DNA of 12,278 nucleotides from Oscillospiraceae bacterium (GTDB taxonomy: Bacteria > Bacillota > Clostridia > Oscillospirales > Acutalibacteraceae). This document shows, piece after piece, positions 6,294 to 10,707 of the stretch. Position 1 is the stretch's first letter, and each line of letters starts with the position of its first letter. Both the position numbers and the translations under genes were made by a program. The stretch covers positions 1-12,278 of the forward strand of contig CACWJV010000088.1 in the NCBI GenBank assembly GCA_902761265.1, in the 5' to 3' direction. Below the pieces are notes generated by a model, which ran no database searches, was not told the origin of the DNA, and was given only the letters and a program-made list of their open reading frames with translations.

Positions 6294-6665
6294 TTATTTT
6301 TTCAGTGCGCCGACGGTGTATTCCACGACGGGATTGCCGTTGACGAGGTGATCCACAACGACCTTCGTCGCTTTTTCCGGATTCATAAGCACGTAGGTGA
6401 CCTTTTCCTTGCCCGGTTCGGTCACTTCCACGATCGGCTCATACTGGCACATGCCGATGCAGCCGGTCTGCGCCACGGTGACGTTGGTCAGGTTGCGCTT
6501 TTCAATCTCTTCGGAAAAGCGGTTCATGACCGGTCTTGCGCCGGCGGCGATGCCGCAGGTCGCCATGCCGACCACCACGCGGGTGACGGCGGTGGAATCT
6601 TCGCGCGCGGTCATTTTTGCTTTGGCGGCGTCTCTGAGCGCCATGAGTTCTTCGAGTGATTTCAT
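6294..6665 (-). CDS. hndB: Small thioredoxin-like ferredoxin-domain protein (HndB-like)
   Basis: A 123-residue accessory subunit resembling HndB of NADP-reducing hydrogenases. After a Lys/Arg/Glu-rich N-terminal helix comes VVVGMATCGIAAGARPVM (Cys37), then VAQTGCIGMCQYEP (Cys69, Cys73) and a beta-rich end. This is the thioredoxin-like [2Fe-2S] fold, but only three of the usual four ligands are visible: the second Cys of the first pair is replaced within CGIAAGA. The CGIAAGAR sequence looks typical of HndB-type proteins rather than damaged, but whether a cluster is bound is uncertain. The start follows GGAGG by 9 nt, and the gene begins 1 nt after the ATPase stop codon, so translation is probably coupled. 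The role in electron flow or assembly is inferred from the operon. Confidence 0.87.
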   Translation of the reverse strand: MKSLEELMALRDAAKAKMTAREDSTAVTRVVVGMATCGIAAGARPVMNRFSEEIEKRNLTNVTVAQTGCIGMCQYEPIVEVTEPGKEKVTYVLMNPEKATKVVVDHLVNGNPVVEYTVGALKK

Positions 6666-6666
6666 A

Positions 6667-7215
6667 TCATTGCACCTCCGTGAGTTCTTGTATATTGTCT
6701 TTGATGTAGCCTGTCATCCACTGCATGATGGACGGATCGTTCATCGGCACATCGCCCAAAATTTCTTTGATCTGTGCGGTATCGAACAGGAATTCGCTGC
6801 CGTTGATCGCATGGCGGTATAAAAAGCGGATGTGTTCGTTCATCGCCGCAAGCATGACGACGGTGTTGGCCATGTCGCCCAGCGGCACGAAATCCACATG
6901 ATCGGTGTGGAAATAGGCGCGCACATTTGTGCCTTCGCCGACCGTGCTGTCAATCTCCAAAGAGCCGCCGGTCATTTCCGCCGCCATCTTGAACAGCGGC
7001 ACACCCAGTCCGACCTTGCGCGTGGTGCGCGTTGTAAAAAACGGGTCGCGAACCGACTGCACCTGCTCGGGCGTCATACCCTTGCCGTTGTCATAGATGC
7101 CGATCATCAGCGTATGTGCCGTCGTGTTTTCCAACACTTCGATCTCGATTTCGGACGCATTGGCCGAAACGGAGTTTTGCGCCACGTCCAGCACGTTGAG
7201 GGATAATTCGCGCAT
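6667..7215 (-). CDS. GHKL-type (HATPase_c) ATP-binding protein in the hydrogenase operon
   Basis: A 182-residue protein with the ATP-binding fold of histidine kinases and anti-sigma factors: N box LDVAQNSVSA (Asn14), G1 box DNGKGM (Asp42, Gly44, Gly46), DPFFTTR (57-63), and G2-like VGLGVPLFKMAAEMTGG (68-84). There is no dimerisation/phospho-acceptor His domain, sensor or membrane segment, so it is not a complete sensor kinase. The C-terminal half (DFVPLGDMANTVV onward) is not a domain I can name. The frame is open farther upstream, but the ATG at 7215 overlaps the hndA stop codon (TAATG), so the start is secure and translation is coupled. Its stop lies 1 nt before hndB. Similar small ATPases are known to me beside clostridial hydrogenase genes, but no established function is. 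Regulation or assembly of the complex is a guess. Confidence 0.88.
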   Translation of the reverse strand: MRELSLNVLDVAQNSVSANASEIEIEVLENTTAHTLMIGIYDNGKGMTPEQVQSVRDPFFTTRTTRKVGLGVPLFKMAAEMTGGSLEIDSTVGEGTNVRAYFHTDHVDFVPLGDMANTVVMLAAMNEHIRFLYRHAINGSEFLFDTAQIKEILGDVPMNDPSIMQWMTGYIKDNIQELTEVQ

Positions 7216-7709
7216 TATGCGTATTTTGCCAAAATGCCCTTGACGTCGGATGCGCTGATCTTGCCGTAGACGTCGTCGTTGACCGTCATAACCGGCGCAA
7301 GACCGCAGGCGCCGATGCAGCGGCAGGCGGAAAGCGAGAACTTGCCGTCGGCGGTGCATTCCTCTGCGCCGATGCCGAGCTGTGTGCAAAGCTCATCGAG
7401 CACGCCCTGCGAGCCCTTGACGTAGCATGCAGTGCCCAGACACACGCTGATCGCGTATTTACCCTTCGGCGAAAGCGCGAACTGCGCATAGAACGTAGCA
7501 ACGCCGTAGACTTTTTCCAGCGGGACGTTCATGCCGTCTGCAATTTTCTTTTGCACCTCAAACGGCAGATACCCGTAGATATCCTGCGCAACCTGCATCA
7601 CATGCATGAGCTGGCTTTCATCTCCGGCGCATTCAGCAATGATTGCGTCCAGCTTCTTAGCCTGTTCCGGTGTGTCGGAAAAGGGAATTTGGCTGATTTT
7701 CTTAAGCAT
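7215..7709 (-). CDS. hndA: NuoE-like [2Fe-2S] subunit of the multimeric hydrogenase (HndA/HydC-like)
   Basis: The first gene of the operon, giving a 164-residue thioredoxin-like [2Fe-2S] protein homologous to the 24-kDa (NuoE) subunit of complex I. It partners the NuoF-like HndC in the NAD(P)H-oxidising module. The N-terminal helical bundle includes MHVMQVAQDIYGYLPFEV. The four cluster ligands are SVCLGTACYVKG (Cys90, Cys95) and CRCIGACGLAPV (Cys131, Cys135); Cys129 is extra. Length and motifs are typical and complete. The frame is open upstream, but the ATG at 7709 is chosen because AAGGAGGA lies 8 nt before it and the family begins here. The stop codon overlaps the start of the ATPase gene. 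Its leader contains two hairpins. Confidence 0.95.
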   Translation of the reverse strand: MLKKISQIPFSDTPEQAKKLDAIIAECAGDESQLMHVMQVAQDIYGYLPFEVQKKIADGMNVPLEKVYGVATFYAQFALSPKGKYAISVCLGTACYVKGSQGVLDELCTQLGIGAEECTADGKFSLSACRCIGACGLAPVMTVNDDVYGKISASDVKGILAKYA

Positions 7710-7727
7710 GGATAGATCCTCCTTTTC

Positions 7728-7797
7728 ACGGGACAATCCCGTTTTGCAAATAATACGTCTTAAAACCATCTTGCCGCAGCAGAAAAAAGCCTGCGGC
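7728..7797 (-). promoter_or_regulatory. Two hairpins in the hydrogenase operon leader
   Basis: The predicted 5' leader of hndA carries GCCGCAG/CTGCGGC (perfect 7-bp stem, 7773-7797, with a T-rich loop). Nearer the start lies ACGGGA-TTG-TCCCGT as read on the minus strand (perfect 6-bp stem, 7728-7742), ending just upstream of the AAGGAGGA ribosome site. Neither has a terminator T-run after it and I recognise no riboswitch class. They may affect mRNA stability or translation. Confidence 0.5.
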
Positions 7798-7812
7798 ATG
7801 TCAAGTCAATAT

Positions 7813-7841
7813 ATCATAGCATATCCGCGCAAAAAAATCCA
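7813..7841 (-). promoter_or_regulatory. Likely promoter of the hydrogenase operon
   Basis: On the minus strand TGC-TATGAT (extended -10, hexamer at 7818 to 7813) lies 17 nt after TGGATT (7841 to 7836), a weak -35. This would start transcription about 95 nt before hndA. No clear Rex-type TTGTTAA...TTAACAA site was found near it. Confidence 0.5.
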
Positions 7842-7888
7842 TAGGTTTTTTCTGCCGTTTTTCATGAAAGCGGTCATTTTTTGAAAAA

Positions 7889-7902
7889 TTAGCAACTGCT
7901 AA
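7889..7902. promoter_or_regulatory. Palindromic operator-like site between divergent promoters
   Basis: TTAGCA-AC-TGCTAA is a perfect 6+6 palindrome with a 2-bp centre. It lies between the hydrogenase promoter and the promoter of the GH43-like gene, just upstream of the latter. The symmetry suggests a dimeric repressor or activator site. The regulator is unknown. Confidence 0.4.
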
Positions 7903-7913
7903 CCGTCAAAGCC

Positions 7914-7947
7914 TTTGCTTTGACTGCGTTTTATGCTAGAATATACA
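7914..7947 (+). promoter_or_regulatory. Promoter of the GH43-like gene
   Basis: Two overlapping solutions exist: TTGACT (7920-7925), 16 nt, TATACA (7942-7947); or TTTGCT (7914-7919), 17 nt, TAGAAT (7937-7942) with an upstream TGC extended -10. Either starts transcription just before the AAGGAGAG ribosome site at 7961-7968. Confidence 0.6.
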
Positions 7948-7975
7948 AAAGAAAACCGCGAAGGAGAGAACCTGC

Positions 7976-8838
7976 ATGTATCAGACAGATTATCCCCGCC
8001 CGTGTCCGGACGACGGCGCCTATCTATTTGTCCACTTTGCCGGCAACCGGCCCACGCAGGAGCGACTGCGTTTTGCGCTGAGTGACGACGGCTTTCATTT
8101 CGAGCCCCTGTTTGGCGGCAAGGACGCCGTTTTGCAGCAAAAAGGCACCGGCTGCGTGCGCGAGACGGCTGGCTGTCCAACCATGCGCTGGTCACCTGGC
8201 GGTCGGACGATCTGATCCATTGGACGGACGAGACGATCCTCGACATCCGCGCATTCGGCGGCAGCTTTGCCGACACGACGCGCGCCTGGGCGCCGCAGGC
8301 GATCTTTGACCAAGACAAAAAGCAGTATATGGTCTATTGGGCGCATTCGTCCGGCACCGAGATCCCGGCCGCGCTGTACTATGCGTACACGCGCGATTTC
8401 AAATCGCTGTCCGCGCCGCAGCTTCTCTATGCACGCCGGGGCATCCAGACCATTGACGGCGATATTGTCTATAACGAAAACGACGGATACTACTACCTCT
8501 ATTTCAAAGAGGACGTCACCCAGTCCATCGCGTGGGTGCGGTCAAAGAGCCTCACCGGACCGTATGACGCCGAACCGCCCGTCATCGCGTCGCACGCGCC
8601 GTCGGGTGTGGAGGGCAGCTCGATGCTTCGCCTTCACGGCACAGACCGATGGCTGCTGTTCATGGACGAATACGGCAAACAGCGGTTCTTTTTGGAGGAG
8701 ACGACGGACTTTCAGCGCTTCACCCCGGTGCCGCGCGACTGCTACGGCTTTCACGGCTTTGTGCCGCGCCACGGGAGCTTTCTTTGGATTACGAACGAGG
8801 AAGCGGAGAGGCTGCGGGCCGGGAGAATTAAGAAGTAA
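7976..8838 (+). pseudogene. GH43-like five-bladed beta-propeller glycosidase, frame-disrupted
   Basis: From the ATG at 7976, behind AAGGAGAG, frame 2 reads a typical GH43/clan-J-like N-terminus (GAYLFVHFAGNRPTQERLRFALSDDGFHFE, then GTGCVR) and loses similarity near 8162, stopping at 8213-8215. Frame 1 picks up near 8164 with DGWLSNHALVTWRSDDLIHW, then TRAWAPQAIFD, IQTIDGDIVYNENDGYYYLYFKED and GVEGSSMLRLHGTDRW, to the TAA ending at 8838. Such enzymes cleave arabino-, xylo- or galacto-oligosaccharides; the substrate here is unknown. Family members usually have VRDPxxxR followed by a DGxYYLxATD-type segment of some 20 or more residues between these two blocks. Its absence points to a deletion with frame change, not just one lost base. 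No signal peptide is seen. Probably inactive, unless the break is an assembly error. Confidence 0.8.
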
Positions 8839-8866
8839 GAATTGAAAACGGAAGTGCCGGAAGAAA

Positions 8867-9054
8867 GGTGCAGTTTATGCAGTTTTTCTTTGAAACTGCA
8901 CCAAAACTGCACCGCGATAAGCCCAGACGTGGTGGGCGTTTTCGACCATTTTGTGCAGTTGGTGCAGCTTTTTTTAAGTCAGTGACAAAAAGTAAACCCT
9001 ATAAAAAGTTTATAATGAACTGAAAAAAAGCTGCACTTTCTGCACCTTTGCACC
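8867..9054. repeat. Cluster of nine phased GTGCAG/CTGCAC-type words with nested inverted repeats
   Basis: Words occur as GTGCAG 8868 and ATGCAG 8877; CTGCAC 8896 and 8907; GTGCAG 8953 and 8962; CTGCAC 9031 and 9040; and a partial TGCAC at 9049. Spacing within sets is 9 bp, except 11 bp for the second pair. Orientation alternates by set, so two large inverted repeats form: GGTGCAGTTT (8867-8876) against AAACTGCACC (8893-8902), perfect; and 8953-8975 against 9023-9045, matching 20 of 23 positions around a 47-nt AT-rich core with TATAAT at 9011-9016. The function is unknown. Confidence 0.75.
8893..8975 (+). terminator. Possible complex terminator for the GH43-like gene
   Basis: In plus-strand RNA, the two tandem AACTGCACC words (8894-8913) can pair with the GTGCAG words at 8953-8967. 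They enclose a small GCCCA/TGGGC hairpin, and the stem is followed at once by CTTTTTTT (8968-8975). The long loop is unusual for a rho-independent terminator, but the T-run placement fits. Confidence 0.35.
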
Positions 9055-9196
9055 CCGCGCGACTGGGCGCGAACGGTGAACGAAACACAGATCGATCGGC
9101 GCTGCTGTCGACTGATGACTCAGCCGCACCGTACACGGAATCAGCCGGCCGCAAAATGCGGTCAGCTGTTGTGTTTCAATACAAACTGTTTGCTGT

Positions 9197-9679
9197 TTAC
9201 TTTTCGCCCAAAAGCTTTGCCAGCTCTTCCATAAACGTGTTGATATCCTTGAACTGGCGGTAGACCGAGGCAAAGCGAACATAGGCCACTTCGTCGGCAA
9301 AGCGAACATAGGCCACTTCGTCCAGCCCCTTGAGCTTTTCCATCGCCATCTCGCCGATATGCACGCTGGTGACCTCGCGGTCGAGCGAGTTTTGCAGTTC
9401 CTGTTCAATCTCCGTGACGACCGTTTCGATCTGCGCGATCGACACCGGGCGCTTTTCGCACGCACGCAGCATCCCGTTGAACAGCTTGACACGGTCGAAC
9501 GCTTCGCGCGACTTATCTTTTTTCACCACGATGACCGGCACGGTCTCGATGATCTCATAGGTCGTGAAACGCTTGCCGCAGGCGATGCATTCGCGTCTTC
9601 TGCGGATCCGTTCGCCCTCATCGGTCGGGCGCGAATCAATCACTTTGCTTTCGCTGCAGGCACAAAACGGACATTTCAT
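9197..9679 (-). CDS. nrdR: Transcriptional repressor NrdR with a 9-residue internal duplication
   Basis: A zinc-ribbon/ATP-cone regulator that senses ATP/dATP and represses ribonucleotide reductase genes. The zinc ribbon is MKCPFC (Cys3, Cys6) with ECIACGKRF (Cys31, Cys34), including the basic RIRRRREC stretch. The ATP-cone follows from about residue 46 (VPVIVVKKDKSREAFDRVKL). Length is 160 residues, against about 150 for the family. The excess is DEVAYVRFA repeated twice (118-135), caused by a perfect 27-bp tandem duplication at 9269-9322, within the last ATP-cone helix before SVYRQFKDINTF. It stays in frame, so a full protein is made, but the helix is lengthened and function may change. GAGAGGG precedes the ATG. 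It has its own promoter and is separated from the upstream YkgJ-like gene by 88 bp. Confidence 0.93.
   Translation of the reverse strand: MKCPFCACSESKVIDSRPTDEGERIRRRRECIACGKRFTTYEIIETVPVIVVKKDKSREAFDRVKLFNGMLRACEKRPVSIAQIETVVTEIEQELQNSLDREVTSVHIGEMAMEKLKGLDEVAYVRFADEVAYVRFASVYRQFKDINTFMEELAKLLGEK
9269..9322. repeat. Perfect 27-bp tandem duplication inside nrdR
   Basis: Unit 1 is 9269-9295 and unit 2 is 9296-9322, identical at all 27 positions. It adds nine codons without shifting frame. The lack of any mismatch suggests a recent event or an assembly or sequencing artefact. Confidence 0.95.
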
Positions 9680-9724
9680 GGGGATCCCTCTCTTTCACTT
9701 GCCGAAGGCGGAACTGTATGAAAT

Positions 9725-9753
9725 ATTGTAGCATACTTTAGCGAAACATACAA
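9725..9753 (-). promoter_or_regulatory. nrdR promoter
   Basis: Minus-strand TTGTAT (9753 to 9748), 17 nt, TACAAT (9730 to 9725) with TGC directly before the -10. The -35 is part of a short palindrome, ATACAATATGTAT (9748-9760), which could be a regulatory site. It does not match the even-spaced NrdR box as I know it. Confidence 0.65.
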
Positions 9754-9767
9754 TATGTATTGCGAAA

Positions 9768-10262
9768 TTATTTTGCGGAAAAACGCGCCGCAATCGCCTG
9801 CTGCTGGGCGATCTCCTGCTGTATTTCCAAAAGATACGCCCGGCACGCCCCGTCGCGGCAAAGAAGTTCCCCTACCCGGCGGACACGGTGCAAAAACCGG
9901 TGACTGAACAACACGTCGTGTTCCATGCGCACCAGCGGACACACGCCCCGGCCGCGCGGGTCGATCCGCACGTCGATCCCGCCGTCCGGTTGCACAAACG
10001 GGAAAAACGGAAAGATCCGGCACGCCAGCGGCCGCGCGTTCCGGTCGCAGACCCCGCCGCAAACGGCAAGCCGCCGGTCTTCGGTTTCAATCACGCGAAG
10101 GGCGGTCGGTTCCCCCGGAAACAGCAGCATCCCCGTTTCGTCGTCGCCGCTGCAGCAGCTCGAGCCGCACAGCACGCCGCAGTCGGTACGCAGCGGTGTG
10201 GCATCGCGCAAAAGGCGGAACGCCTTTTGATAGATTCGTTGTTGTTTTCTCGTCATACCCAT
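9768..10262 (-). CDS. Cysteine-rich YkgJ-like putative metal-binding protein
   Basis: A 164-residue soluble protein of unknown function with the pattern of the YkgJ zinc/iron-chelating family: DCGVLCGSSCCSGDDETGMLLFPGE (Cys28, 32, 36, 37), then AVCGGVCDRNARPLACRIFPFFPF (Cys68, 72, 81), Cys108 in RGVCPL, and a late pair Cys135/Cys140. The grouped cysteines and the PLxCRIFPF block imply a bound metal ion or Fe-S centre. No enzymatic role can be assigned. The start is ambiguous: GTG at 10265, ATG at 10262 and ATG at 10256 share an AGGACAGG ribosome site, and 10262 is chosen for spacing. It is upstream of nrdR on the same strand, but nrdR has a promoter between them, so a common operon is not certain. 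Confidence 0.8.
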   Translation of the reverse strand: MGMTRKQQRIYQKAFRLLRDATPLRTDCGVLCGSSCCSGDDETGMLLFPGEPTALRVIETEDRRLAVCGGVCDRNARPLACRIFPFFPFVQPDGGIDVRIDPRGRGVCPLVRMEHDVLFSHRFLHRVRRVGELLCRDGACRAYLLEIQQEIAQQQAIAARFSAK

Positions 10263-10272
10263 CACCTGTCCT

Positions 10273-10302
10273 ACTGTACCATAAATCCTGCCGTTTCGTC
10301 AA
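10273..10302 (-). promoter_or_regulatory. Possible promoter of the YkgJ-like gene
   Basis: Minus-strand TTGACG (10302 to 10297), 18 nt, TACAGT (10278 to 10273) preceded by TGG, an extended -10. It would start transcription almost at the start codon, giving a nearly leaderless message, which lowers confidence or argues for the downstream ATG at 10256. Confidence 0.4.
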
Positions 10303-10392
10303 GAGACCGCGGCGTTCGGGCAAAAAGCAACCCGATCGCATCTTTTTTTCACACGCTGACCTTCTTCGCCGTTTTTCGACGATCGACTGTGG

Positions 10393-10398
10393 TAGAAT
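10393..10398 (+). promoter_or_regulatory. -10 element for the small gene at 10440
   Basis: TAGAAT at 10393-10398 follows TGTGG, and AAAAGGAG (10424-10431) follows it at proper distance from the ATG at 10440. No good -35 is seen at 16-18 nt. The same TAGAAT hexamer is used before the XRE gene and in one solution for the GH43-like gene. Confidence 0.4.
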
Positions 10399-10439
10399 GC
10401 AGTCACAAACACAACATCTTGTGAAAAGGAGACGATCTT

Positions 10440-10624
10440 ATGTCGAATCAACCAAACAAAACGCCCGGCGTCTATACCGAAATGCAGCTTGCCATGCTGG
10501 CGGGGATGGTCAATTGCTCCCTCAACGGCTCCGCCGTTTGGCAAAAGATTCCCTGCCGCGGCGAAAGCCCGACGAGCTGATCGTCTGGGCGGCGCAGGAG
10601 ACCGTGCGGCGGATGACAAAATAA
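10440..10624 (+). pseudogene. Small unknown protein gene with an apparent one-base frameshift
   Basis: I do not recognise this gene. The ATG at 10440 has an excellent ribosome site (AAAAGGAG, 8 nt spacing) and a -10 element upstream, so it is probably translated. The frame reads MSNQPNKTPGVYTEMQLAML, then AGMVNCSLNGSAVWQKIPCRGESPTS, and stops at 10578-10580. The -1 frame across the junction reads PDELIVWAAQETVRRMTK and stops at 10622-10624. Adding one C to the CCC run at 10568-10570 gives a continuous product of about 61 residues (...CRGESPDELIVWAAQE...), a more natural protein end. So it is either a 46-residue peptide or a 61-residue protein broken by a single-base deletion. A weak GCGAA/TTCGC stem follows at about 10627-10643. 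No domain, signal peptide or membrane segment is visible. Confidence 0.5.
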
Positions 10625-10646
10625 AAGCGAAAAAAGCATTCGCATC

Positions 10647-10675
10647 TTGCAAAAGCGGTTTCTTTGTGCTATCCT
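10647..10675 (+). promoter_or_regulatory. Promoter of the metallophosphoesterase gene
   Basis: TTGCAA (10647-10652), 17 nt, TATCCT (10670-10675) with TGC before the -10. The pattern CTTGCAAAA ... TGTGCTAT recurs almost exactly at 12182-12208 before the last gene, which supports it as a real promoter despite an imperfect -10. Confidence 0.6.
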
Positions 10676-10707
10676 TTTTTTATTCTCTGCACAAAGAAGG
10701 GATTCCT

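Larger units (their letters stand above)
8839..9196. other. Gene-free interval with GTGCAG/CTGCAC repeat cluster
   Basis: No credible gene is seen between the convergent GH43-like pseudogene and nrdR. The left half (8867-9054) is filled with GTGCAG or CTGCAC words and inverted repeats. The right half holds only small GC-rich hairpins: CGCGC/GCGCG near 9056-9071, and CCGCA-AAA-TGCGG near 9150-9163. The latter has an outer CAGC/GCTG stem and could be a weak end signal for nrdR, but it has no T-run. Confidence 0.6.

Noticed and set aside
7710..7975. Rex (NADH/NAD-sensing) operator controlling the hydrogenase operon
   Set aside because: Biologically plausible, but no TTGTTAA-like inverted repeat could be found in the interval.
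8155..8180. Programmed ribosomal frameshift in the GH43-like gene
   Set aside because: No slippery heptamer or downstream pseudoknot is evident, and a family-conserved block appears to be missing at the junction.
8867..9054. CRISPR array
   Set aside because: The repeats are 6-10 bp words at 9-11 bp spacing and in both orientations, with no spacer/repeat architecture and no cas genes.
9748..9760. NrdR box upstream of nrdR (autoregulation)
   Set aside because: The palindrome has an odd-length centre and does not fit the 16-bp NrdR box as I know it; no second box at the expected spacing was seen.
10489..10707. N-terminal extension of the metallophosphoesterase from an ATG at 10489
   Set aside because: The extension overlaps the small gene in another frame, has low-complexity Arg/Ala sequence and would bury the signal peptide; the ATG at 10708 has its own promoter and ribosome site.
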